Below, piece by piece: positions 1 to 6,057 of a stretch of 10,011 nucleotides of DNA. Below the pieces are notes generated by a model, which saw only the letters and a program-made list of their open reading frames with translations, made no database searches and was not told the DNA's origin. The translations under genes were made by a program, and so were the position numbers. The first letter of the stretch is position 1, and each line of letters opens with the position of its first letter. The stretch comes from Oscillospiraceae bacterium (GTDB taxonomy: Bacteria; Bacillota; Clostridia; Oscillospirales; Ruminococcaceae): contig JAFQND010000141.1 in the NCBI GenBank assembly GCA_017396055.1, positions 1-10,011 of the forward strand. Reading direction: 5' to 3'.

Positions 1-387
1 ATGCAGAAAGGAAGCGTCGACACCGCCATGTTCTATGACGCACGCTGGGGCATGGGCGTGTACGGCATGTTCAACCCCCATACGGCAGAGCCCTTCCCGG
101 TGTATTATCCTTTCTTCTATTACAACAAGCTGTACCAGCTGAAAAATCAGACCAAAGCCTGTTCGAATGTGAAGACGCTTCAGGTACTTTCGGCCTGCGA
201 CGGCGAAAAGGGAGCAGTGCTGCTGGCCAATTATGCTGCTGAAACAGAAAATGTCGCGCTTGAAATGTCCGGCTGGAAAATCGTTTCGTGTTATGTGACC
301 GACGAGCTTCGCACAAACGAAGAGACCGCCTTCTTAGGCGAGATGCCGAAAAACTGCACGATGCTGCTGATCACAGAAAGGAAATGA
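1..387 (+). CDS. GH39-like glycoside hydrolase, C-terminal fragment (5' end outside window)
   Basis: This is the last 128 residues of a cytoplasmic glycoside hydrolase of the GH39-like (clan GH-A) type. It aligns without gaps to residues 329-456 of the complete hydrolase at 4654-6024, with about 71 of 128 identical positions by hand count. Shared blocks include GSVDTAMFYD, AEPFPVYYPF, KGAVLLANY and GWKIVSC. The ATG at base 1 corresponds to an internal methionine of that paralogue, so it is not the true start; the catalytic half lies left of the window. The visible part covers the end of the barrel and the C-terminal beta-rich domain. The beta-helix gene starts 4 bases after the stop, so the two are probably co-transcribed and translationally coupled. 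Substrate is unknown; beta-xylosidase is only the commonest annotation of the family. Confidence 0.85.
   Translation: MQKGSVDTAMFYDARWGMGVYGMFNPHTAEPFPVYYPFFYYNKLYQLKNQTKACSNVKTLQVLSACDGEKGAVLLANYAAETENVALEMSGWKIVSCYVTDELRTNEETAFLGEMPKNCTMLLITERK
376..384 (+). promoter_or_regulatory. Ribosome binding site for the GTG-started beta-helix gene
   Basis: The sequence GAAAGGAAA lies at the very end of the upstream hydrolase gene, with its GGA core about 9 bases before the GTG at 392. It supports GTG as the start: the nearest upstream ATG (384) is in another frame, and the encoded protein begins directly with the first strand of the fold. Confidence 0.6.
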
Positions 388-391
388 TCTC

Positions 392-1597
392 GTGTCTATC
401 TGGTATATTGACCCCGAACATGGCAGCGATGCGGCGGACGGCCGCACCGAAAACACACCCCTGAAAGACTGGCATACTATCACGCCCGCGCCCGGCGACA
501 GCGTTCTTTTCCGCCGCGGAACCGTTTATCGGGGCAGCCTTCTTTCTCCCTCCGGTGAGCCCGGCGCCCCCATTGTCTGGGGAGCTTACGGCGAAGGAGA
601 TGCCCCGGTCATCTGCGGTTCGGTCAATCACAGCGATCCCGCCGGCTGGAAAAACGCCGGAGAAAATATCTGGGAGGCGGTCGGCCTGCCCCATGATGAG
701 GTCTGCAATCTGATTTTCGACGGCGGCGATTCCTTTGGTACCCTCCGCTGGACAAAGGAAGAACTCCGTGAGCCCGGCGACTGGTATTTCTCCCACTGCG
801 GCCTTCACGGAAAATTCCCGGACGAGCCCTTTTCTCTGCTGGTATATGCCCCCGCGAACCCCGGAGATTACTGGAAGGATATCGAGATCGCGGTTTACAG
901 AGACCGCTGTCTGGGCAATGCGAAGCACGACGTGATCTTTCAGGATCTGACCTTCCGGGGCAGCGGCGTACACGGTGTCGCCTGTCAGGAATCGGAGCGG
1001 ATCTCGGTTCTCAGATGCCGGTTTGAATATATCGGCGGCTGTGTCTGGAGCAGGGAACTGCGGATCCGTTTCGGCAACGGTGTCGAATTCTGGCGCAAGG
1101 CCTTTGACGAGCGGGTGGAGGATTGTACCTTCCATCAGATTTATGACTCTGCCATTACCCATCAGGGAAACGGCGATTATCCTGTCCCCGAGCGGCTGAC
1201 TTTTTTGAACAATACCATTGCCTATTGCGGCATGGCTGCCTATGAGATCCGCGATGTGATCCCCAGAGAGACCGTTTTTTCCGGAAACCGCTGTACCGAA
1301 AGCAGCCTGGGATTCTCTTCTCAGGGCGAGACCCGTCCCCGCCGGTCGGAAATCTGGCCGCAGCCGATGGGACACCATCTCTTTGTCTGGCGCATCGAAA
1401 AAGCCACTCCCGGCGGTGAGATCCTTGTCACGGACAATGTGTTCGGTTCGGTGCCTTACGGCAGCGCCGAATACTCGATCATCACGCCGGAAGCCGAAGA
1501 GCAGATCGTTTTTCAGAACAACACTTTCGCTGTGGAGCATCCCGAAACCGCCATTTTCCGGGATGGAAAATATATTTCTGCCGACGGCAATATCTGA
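392..1597 (+). CDS. Right-handed parallel beta-helix protein (pectate-lyase-like fold)
   Basis: The 401-residue product begins with the N-terminal cap typical of right-handed beta-helix proteins (WYIDPEHGSDAADG, residues 4-17, followed by a TPLKDW-type turn). From about residue 180 onward it shows irregular coils with Asn-rich turns such as LNNTI, SGNRC, TDNVF and QNNTF. The fold is used by polysaccharide lyases, GH28-like hydrolases and glycan epimerases, and sequence alone does not say which; no classical pectate-lyase catalytic signature was recognised. The GTG start leaves no room for a signal peptide, which is unusual because most such enzymes are exported. It follows a GH39-like hydrolase gene by 4 bases and is the last gene of its unit, being followed by a terminator. 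The likely role is cytoplasmic processing of an imported carbohydrate together with the hydrolase; this is inferred from context. Confidence 0.85.
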   Translation: MSIWYIDPEHGSDAADGRTENTPLKDWHTITPAPGDSVLFRRGTVYRGSLLSPSGEPGAPIVWGAYGEGDAPVICGSVNHSDPAGWKNAGENIWEAVGLPHDEVCNLIFDGGDSFGTLRWTKEELREPGDWYFSHCGLHGKFPDEPFSLLVYAPANPGDYWKDIEIAVYRDRCLGNAKHDVIFQDLTFRGSGVHGVACQESERISVLRCRFEYIGGCVWSRELRIRFGNGVEFWRKAFDERVEDCTFHQIYDSAITHQGNGDYPVPERLTFLNNTIAYCGMAAYEIRDVIPRETVFSGNRCTESSLGFSSQGETRPRRSEIWPQPMGHHLFVWRIEKATPGGEILVTDNVFGSVPYGSAEYSIITPEAEEQIVFQNNTFAVEHPETAIFRDGKYISADGNI

Positions 1598-1602
1598 TCT
1601 CT

Positions 1603-1645
1603 TTTCCCCTGTTCCCACTGTGGAATAGGGGAAATTTGCTTTTTT
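1603..1645 (+). terminator. Rho-independent terminator after the beta-helix gene
   Basis: TTTCCCCT (1603-1610) pairs perfectly with AGGGGAAA (1627-1634). The stem continues through a G-U pair and TTCC (1612-1615) with GGAA (1622-1625), closing on a 6-base loop. The T-rich tract TTTGCTTTTTT follows at 1635-1645. It separates the upstream hydrolase/beta-helix unit from the LacI-led unit. Confidence 0.85.
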
Positions 1646-1657
1646 ACGGGAAATCCA

Positions 1658-1686
1658 TTGACTTTTTTCCGACGAGGGTGTATAAA
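1658..1686 (+). promoter_or_regulatory. Sigma-A promoter of the lacI-led operon
   Basis: The -35 box TTGACT (1658-1663) and -10 box TATAAA (1681-1686) are separated by exactly 17 bases, each one mismatch from consensus. The predicted transcription start is near 1692-1694. It lies directly after the upstream terminator and is the only strong promoter visible for the four-gene unit 1730-6024. Confidence 0.8.
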
Positions 1687-1704
1687 GAAAACAGAATTAT
1701 TCGG

Positions 1705-1714
1705 TTAACGTTAA
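1705..1714 (+). promoter_or_regulatory. Probable LacI-family operator (TTAACGTTAA palindrome)
   Basis: This is a perfect 10-bp palindrome with a central CG step, as is usual for LacI-family operators, where the hinge helices wedge open a central CpG. It lies roughly 12-22 bases downstream of the predicted transcription start and just before the ribosome binding site of the regulator gene. Binding there would block elongation or promoter clearance, so autoregulation by the adjacent LacI-family protein is the natural reading. No second copy was seen in the window. Confidence 0.6.
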
Positions 1715-1720
1715 AATTTT

Positions 1721-1725
1721 GGAGG
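1721..1725 (+). promoter_or_regulatory. Ribosome binding site of the LacI-family gene
   Basis: GGAGG lies 4 bases upstream of the ATG at 1730 (short but workable spacing) and fixes that ATG as the start. It is the strongest Shine-Dalgarno core in this leader. Confidence 0.65.
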
Positions 1726-1729
1726 TCAG

Positions 1730-2716
1730 ATGGAACCAGTTAAAACCGGAAAGATCACACTCGAAGACATCGCCGGACTCTGCGGCGTGTCAAAAGCTTC
1801 GGTTTCCTATGTGCTGAGCGGCAAGCAGGGAAGCCATACCATCTCCGATGCCACTGCCCGCCGCATCCTTGAAACAGCCGACCGGCTGAATTACCGCCGG
1901 GATGAAGCGGCGGCCGCCCTTGCGGCCATGAAAAAGGCACCGCTTTCACTTCTTGTGCTGTCCCCGTGGCTCTATTCCCAGTATTCCAGCTTTACGGTAC
2001 AGGTCAACAGTGTACTGGAGGCTGCGCCCGATATACGGGCGGTCTATATGAATTATTCCAGCGGCAGCCTGAAAGAGGTGCTCCGGCCGTCTCTCTGTCA
2101 GAAATATCACGCGGTTCTGTTGATGGGCACTTCGCCCGCGGACGACAGCTGGCTTATCCGCAACAGAGAAAAATTCCCGGGTCTCGTTCTTCTGAACCGC
2201 TCACTGGAGGGCATCCCCTCTGTCAGCGGAAACGATCGGGAAGCAGCCGCCGACCTTTGCCGGCGGGTGCAGGAAAAACGGAGACCCACCCGTCAGCTGA
2301 TCTTCCATTCCCGATATCCCAGCAGCTGTGAACAGGCCCGTATCGACGGATTTTTCGATGTATTTCCCAATGGGGAACCGCTTTCACCGGAAGGCGATCC
2401 TGCCGCGGTTTTTGAAAAGGCGGTGGACAGGGAGGAAGAGGACGTTTTCGTTTTTGTGCCGCAGTATCAGCCCGCCTCTCTTCTCTTTCTGCGGGCGCTG
2501 AGGGACGAATATTCCATTCCCGGCAAGATCGCCTTCGCAGCTTATGATACCCACACTCTTTTAACGGATTATATGCCCTGTGAACTGACAACAGTCGATC
2601 CTGCCACCGAAAAGATGACTCTGACTGCTCTGCAGTTGGTCCGCACTGTCCGCAGCGGTCAGCAGCCGAAGTCTGTCTGTGTTTCCGCGCGCATCATCGA
2701 TGGAGATACCGCCTGA
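1730..2716 (+). CDS. LacI-family transcriptional regulator
   Basis: The 328-residue product is a ligand-responsive repressor. The N-terminal helix-turn-helix is clear at about residues 10-29 (ITLEDIAGLCGVSKASVSYV), followed by a third helix ending LNYRRDEAA and a hinge helix around residues 57-68. The remainder (about 71-328) is a periplasmic-binding-protein-like effector domain, divergent in its middle but with family landmarks: the RIDGFFDVF helix, the AFAAYDT strand near residue 270, the TTVDP segment, and the C-terminal VCVSARIIDG strand. Length is normal for the family. The gene has its own promoter and a likely operator in its leader. Only 46 bases separate its stop from the isomerase start, with no terminator, so it probably heads the sugar operon and controls it, and perhaps the upstream hydrolase unit too. 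The inducer is presumably a sugar released or modified by the pathway. Confidence 0.92.
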   Translation: MEPVKTGKITLEDIAGLCGVSKASVSYVLSGKQGSHTISDATARRILETADRLNYRRDEAAAALAAMKKAPLSLLVLSPWLYSQYSSFTVQVNSVLEAAPDIRAVYMNYSSGSLKEVLRPSLCQKYHAVLLMGTSPADDSWLIRNREKFPGLVLLNRSLEGIPSVSGNDREAAADLCRRVQEKRRPTRQLIFHSRYPSSCEQARIDGFFDVFPNGEPLSPEGDPAAVFEKAVDREEEDVFVFVPQYQPASLLFLRALRDEYSIPGKIAFAAYDTHTLLTDYMPCELTTVDPATEKMTLTALQLVRTVRSGQQPKSVCVSARIIDGDTA

Positions 2717-2747
2717 CGGTAATGCCGTCCGGTTACTGCTGTATATG

Positions 2748-2753
2748 AAAGGA
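2748..2753 (+). promoter_or_regulatory. Ribosome binding site that sets the isomerase start
   Basis: AAAGGA ends 9 bases before the ATG at 2763, which favours 2763 over in-frame ATGs at 2745 and 2754; those would overlap or abut this site. An open frame extends left to 2679 inside the regulator gene, but it is less credible as coding. Confidence 0.6.
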
Positions 2754-2762
2754 ATGAACGCT

Positions 2763-3605
2763 ATGAACGGAATCAGATTCTCCGGCCACACAATGGGATG
2801 CCCCGACTGGGACATCTATGACGTCATCCGCAATTTCAAAGAGATCGGTTATGACGGTATCGAGGTGCGTGTTGCTCCCGACGGTCAGATCGACGCCGAG
2901 ACGATCACCGATGAAGAAGTTTTCCACATTGCCGCAACCGCAAAAGAAGCCGGCATGGAGTTTTCCTGTCTGACTTCTTATTATAAGAACTTCGTCAAGG
3001 ATGATGACCGCGCCGATACGGTCAGAAAGCTCGGCCGCACGGCTGAGATCGCTTCGATGCTGGGCTGTCCGCTGATCCGTGTTTACGGCGGTCAGGAGGC
3101 AAATGAGCTTCCCGGTTACTGGTTTACCGATGTCTGGTCGAAGACCGTTTCGGGTATCCGTGAGGTGGCGGAATATGCCGCATCTCTCGGTGTCGGCCTC
3201 TGTATCGAGACCCATGTGGGCTCGCTGACCATGAGCCTGCGCGATACCATCCGGATGGTCGAGGATGTGAATATGCACAACGTCGGTATTCTCTTTGACT
3301 ATGCCTGGGTGGAGCTGGCCGGCGTGGAAAAAGGCCGCGAAGCAGTCCGCACCGCCGCGAAATATATCGCCCACGTCCATATCAAGGACTGGAAACTGAA
3401 GTCCCGCCGTCCCGCCGATAAGACCTCCTGCCTCATGGGTGAGGGAACCATTGATTGGCCGGATGTGCTGGATGAGCTGAAAAAAGTCGGTTACCGGGGC
3501 TATGTCTCGGACGAATATGAACGGTACTGGTATCCGGATGATCTGCCTGTTCCGGAGATCGGTATGAAGCACAACCTGGAATATGCACAGCGTTATCTGA
3601 AATAA
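2763..3605 (+). CDS. Sugar-phosphate isomerase/epimerase-like TIM-barrel protein
   Basis: The 280-residue product belongs to the xylose-isomerase-like/AP-endonuclease-2 TIM-barrel superfamily, which includes ketose 3-epimerases, IolE/IolI/IolH inositol enzymes and the catalytic subunit of C-glycoside deglycosidases. Four candidate metal ligands are visible in family order: Glu149 (CIETH), Asp179 (FDYAW), His206 (HVHIKD) and Glu251 (VSDEYE). The GEGTIDW motif before the last strand is also typical. The position after the metal-binding Asp that often carries His (DxxH) is Trp here, suggesting altered substrate handling. Start 2763 is chosen for its Shine-Dalgarno spacing and because the N-terminus IRFSGHTMG fits strand 1. 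It lies 13 bases upstream of the oxidoreductase gene, so the two likely act on the same sugar. The exact reaction cannot be assigned. Confidence 0.88.
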   Translation: MNGIRFSGHTMGCPDWDIYDVIRNFKEIGYDGIEVRVAPDGQIDAETITDEEVFHIAATAKEAGMEFSCLTSYYKNFVKDDDRADTVRKLGRTAEIASMLGCPLIRVYGGQEANELPGYWFTDVWSKTVSGIREVAEYAASLGVGLCIETHVGSLTMSLRDTIRMVEDVNMHNVGILFDYAWVELAGVEKGREAVRTAAKYIAHVHIKDWKLKSRRPADKTSCLMGEGTIDWPDVLDELKKVGYRGYVSDEYERYWYPDDLPVPEIGMKHNLEYAQRYLK

Positions 3606-3610
3606 GGAGG
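3604..3610 (+). promoter_or_regulatory. Consensus ribosome binding site of the oxidoreductase
   Basis: AAGGAGG overlaps the stop codon of the isomerase gene and lies 8 bases before the ATG at 3619. This is a full-consensus site, consistent with efficient translation inside the operon. Confidence 0.75.
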
Positions 3611-3618
3611 AAACAAGT

Positions 3619-4641
3619 ATGAGTAAGAAGATCAGAATCGGCGTCATCGGCTGCGGCGGCATGAGTAATGCCGTTCATATGCCCAGTCTGGCATCCATCG
3701 AGGACTGTGAGATCGCGGCAGTATGTGACCTTGTAAAGGAAAAAGCAGACGCTGCCGCTGCAAAATACAATGTTCCCCATACTTACTATCTGCATACCGA
3801 CCTTATCCGCGAAGAAGCCGGCAAACTGGACGGCGTGGTCTGTTTTATCGAGCCCGACCGTGTCTACCGGGTCGTTTATGACTGTCTGCAGGGCGGACTC
3901 AATGTCATGATGGAAAAACCCGCCGGCATCAACTCCTATCAGGCCGATTCGCTGGCTCGCTGTGCCGCCGAAAACAACAAAGTGCTGGCTGTGGCGCTCA
4001 ACCGCCGCTATATGCCTCTGATCCAGGAAGTTGTCCGTATCATGAAGGACATGGGTCCCATCAATCAGGTGGACGGCGTCTTCATCAAGCACAGTGACGT
4101 CACCAAGGAATGGCATTATATGGATGCCTATATCAGTGATATCATCCATGCCACCGACCTTGTCCGTTATCTGGCCGGCGGCGAGAAGGTTGTCAAAGCC
4201 GCCACCATCGCCAAAAAGATCAATTCTCCCGTTCTCAACGCATGGAGCAGTGTCTTCTCCTTCGACAACGGCGTTACCGGCACTCTGCGTGCCAACTATC
4301 AGACCTCCAGCCGTGTCCATACCTTTGAGATCCACGGCGAGAACGCCAGCGCTTACATCAACCTCGGCTTTGCCGACCAGATCTGTGAGGCTACCATCAT
4401 GGCAGCCGTCAAGGGCAGCATCTATTCCAGAGCCGTATCCGGCTATGCCGCTCCCACTGTAACCCATCTGGACGGTCTGGAGATCGCTGGCGGTGACCAG
4501 TATTACCAGTACTACGGCTATCTCGCCGAAAACCAGGACTTTGTCGCTGCACTGCGGGAAGGCCGCAAGCCCTTCTGTACCATCGAAGATGCCGCTCTGA
4601 GCATGCATATGGCTGAGGATCTGCTGGCAGCACAGATCTGA
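3619..4641 (+). CDS. Gfo/Idh/MocA-family NAD(P)-dependent oxidoreductase
   Basis: The 340-residue product has the two-domain Gfo/Idh/MocA layout. Residues 5-16 form the N-terminal Rossmann nucleotide-binding turn (IRIGVIGCGGMS). Residues 99-101 are the family EKP motif, with Lys100 as the expected catalytic lysine. Asp174 and His177 (SDIIHATD) match the active-site DxxH pattern of the C-terminal alpha/beta domain. Family members oxidise or reduce a sugar or cyclitol hydroxyl, for example inositol dehydrogenase or the 3-position of glucosides. No signal peptide is present, so it acts in the cytoplasm. It sits between the isomerase-like gene (13-base gap) and the hydrolase gene (12-base gap). 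The pairing with a TIM-barrel isomerase recalls both inositol pathways and 3-keto-glycoside routes; the substrate cannot be read from sequence. Confidence 0.92.
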   Translation: MSKKIRIGVIGCGGMSNAVHMPSLASIEDCEIAAVCDLVKEKADAAAAKYNVPHTYYLHTDLIREEAGKLDGVVCFIEPDRVYRVVYDCLQGGLNVMMEKPAGINSYQADSLARCAAENNKVLAVALNRRYMPLIQEVVRIMKDMGPINQVDGVFIKHSDVTKEWHYMDAYISDIIHATDLVRYLAGGEKVVKAATIAKKINSPVLNAWSSVFSFDNGVTGTLRANYQTSSRVHTFEIHGENASAYINLGFADQICEATIMAAVKGSIYSRAVSGYAAPTVTHLDGLEIAGGDQYYQYYGYLAENQDFVAALREGRKPFCTIEDAALSMHMAEDLLAAQI

Positions 4642-4642
4642 T

Positions 4643-4649
4643 GAGGTGA
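4643..4649 (+). promoter_or_regulatory. Ribosome binding site of the complete GH39-like gene
   Basis: GAGGTGA, the best Shine-Dalgarno match in the 12-base gap after the oxidoreductase stop, lies 4 bases upstream of the ATG at 4654 and supports that start. Confidence 0.6.
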
Positions 4650-4653
4650 CAGT

Positions 4654-6024
4654 ATGGCTCTTGTGCAGATCGATTTTGAAAAAGCTGTCAAACCGATAAA
4701 ACCCCTTCACGGTGTGGGACAGCCGCCTTTTCGCGGAATGAATTTTTCGCTGATGCACTATCTGACTGAGGCAGGCATTCCTTTTTCCCGGCTGCACGAT
4801 GTGGGAGGAATGTACGGCGGCGGTATCTATGTGGATATCCCGAACATCTTCCGGAATTTTGATGCAGACCCTTCTCTTCCCGAAAACTATGACTTTGCTT
4901 TTACCGATGTGCTGTTGGAAAAGCTGCATGAGGCGGGCGTTGAGCCATGGTATCGTCTTGGGGTGACCATCGAAAACTACCAGAATGTCAAAGCCTATCG
5001 TATCTTTCCGCCAAAAGACGATCTCAGATGGGCAAAGATCTGCGAAGGTATCATCCGCCACTATACCGAAGGCTGGGCGGACGGTTATCACTATAACATC
5101 CGCTACTGGGAGATCTGGAATGAGCCGGAAAACGGTCCCGACCAGGAGCACAACGCCATGTGGAAGGGGAGCATGGAGCGGTATTTTGAGTTTTACGGCA
5201 CTGCTTCCCGTTATCTGAAAAAGCGGTTTCCCCATCTGAAATTCGGCGGTTATGCGGCCTGCGGCTTTTACCACATTGCGGTTCAGGGCCCTCATCCCTT
5301 CCTGGACGAACTGATCCGCCGCTGCCCGGAATATCCGGATTATACGGTGTCCTTCACTCATCATCCCTATGACGGAAAACGGGCCCGAGACCGGATGGAT
5401 TATCTGGAGCAGTTTCTTCATTATGCCGCCGAAAACGATTGCCCGCTGGATTTCTTCTCGTGGCACAGCTATGAAGATGAGCCTGTCCGCAATGCGATCT
5501 ATGCGGAATATGTGCGGATGCGGCTGGACGCCCACGGCTTTACCGGGACCGAGAGCTCACTGGATGAGTGGAATCCCAAAACAGCGGTCTGCGGTACAGC
5601 AGAGCAGGCCGCAAGGGCGGCCGCCAACCTGATCAGGATGCAGAGAGGCAGCGTCGATACCGCCATGTTTTATGACGGACGCTGGGGTGTCGGCCTGTAC
5701 GCCATGTTCCATCCGGTGATGGCTGAGCCCTTTCCGGTATATTATCCTTTCCTGTATTTCAACAGCCTCTATGCTCTTGGTACTCAGGCATATGTCTGGT
5801 CGGATGACAGAGCACTGCCGGTCTGTGCCGCTTCCGACGGTAAAAAGGGTGCGGTACTGCTGGCGAATTACTCCGGCAGTGTCCAGCCGCTGATCTTTGA
5901 AACGCCCGGGTGGAAGATCGTTTCCTGTCGGATCACCGACGACATCCGCACAGATGAAGAGATCCCTCTGCCGGAAATGATCGGGAACAACAGCACCATG
6001 CTGCTGACCGTCGAAAAACAGTAA
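4654..6024 (+). CDS. GH39-like glycoside hydrolase (beta-xylosidase-type), complete
   Basis: The 456-residue product is a clan GH-A (beta/alpha)8 hydrolase most like family 39. Asn156-Glu157-Pro158 in EIWNEPE is the typical strand-4 motif, with Glu157 as acid/base. WHSYED (270-275) marks strand 6. Glu305 in LDEWN is the best candidate nucleophile at strand 7, with Glu300 (TESS) a less likely alternative. About residues 370-456 form a C-terminal beta-rich domain. There is no signal peptide, so it acts in the cytoplasm, as many GH39 beta-xylosidases do. It is the last gene of the LacI-led operon, ending just before a strong terminator. The fragment at 1-387 is its paralogue. The substrate is open: beta-xylosides, uronic-acid-capped oligosaccharides or plant glycosides all fit the family. 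It would release sugars for the adjacent oxidoreductase and isomerase. Confidence 0.88.
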   Translation: MALVQIDFEKAVKPIKPLHGVGQPPFRGMNFSLMHYLTEAGIPFSRLHDVGGMYGGGIYVDIPNIFRNFDADPSLPENYDFAFTDVLLEKLHEAGVEPWYRLGVTIENYQNVKAYRIFPPKDDLRWAKICEGIIRHYTEGWADGYHYNIRYWEIWNEPENGPDQEHNAMWKGSMERYFEFYGTASRYLKKRFPHLKFGGYAACGFYHIAVQGPHPFLDELIRRCPEYPDYTVSFTHHPYDGKRARDRMDYLEQFLHYAAENDCPLDFFSWHSYEDEPVRNAIYAEYVRMRLDAHGFTGTESSLDEWNPKTAVCGTAEQAARAAANLIRMQRGSVDTAMFYDGRWGVGLYAMFHPVMAEPFPVYYPFLYFNSLYALGTQAYVWSDDRALPVCAASDGKKGAVLLANYSGSVQPLIFETPGWKIVSCRITDDIRTDEEIPLPEMIGNNSTMLLTVEKQ

Positions 6025-6057
6025 AAGAAAAAGCCCCTCGTCTGAGGGGCTTTTTTT
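6025..6057. terminator. Bidirectional rho-independent terminator between convergent operons
   Basis: AAGCCCCTC (6031-6039) and GAGGGGCTT (6044-6052) form a perfect 9-bp stem with loop GTCT. Seven Ts follow on the right (6051-6057), and an A-rich run on the left (6023-6032, one G) serves as the U-tract for leftward transcripts. It sits between the hydrolase stop (6022-6024) and the ATPase stop (6056-6058), so it can end both operons. Confidence 0.92.

Noticed and set aside
1..3. ATG at base 1 as a true start giving a 128-residue protein.
   Set aside because: It aligns with an internal methionine (residue 329) of the complete paralogue, so the gene continues to the left.
371..1618. A 415-codon minus-strand open frame covering the beta-helix gene.
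   Set aside because: The plus-strand frame has a clear beta-helix cap and Asn-rich turns, a ribosome binding site and a terminator; the antisense frame has none of these.
2715..2729. A small inverted repeat, GACGG/CCGTC with a 5-base loop, just after the regulator stop codon, considered as a terminator or attenuator.
   Set aside because: The stem is only 5 bp and no T-run follows, so it would not end transcription; chance is a sufficient explanation.
2679..2762. An extended N-terminus for the isomerase-like protein starting inside the regulator gene.
   Set aside because: The extension has no family similarity, while ATG 2763 has a well-spaced AAAGGA and starts at strand 1 of the barrel.
3433..5535. 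A 700-codon open frame on the minus strand opposite the oxidoreductase and hydrolase genes.
   Set aside because: It spans parts of three well-supported plus-strand genes, has no recognisable domains and a low-complexity His/Asp/Val/Ile-rich composition, and is best explained by codon bias of the real genes leaving the antisense frame open.
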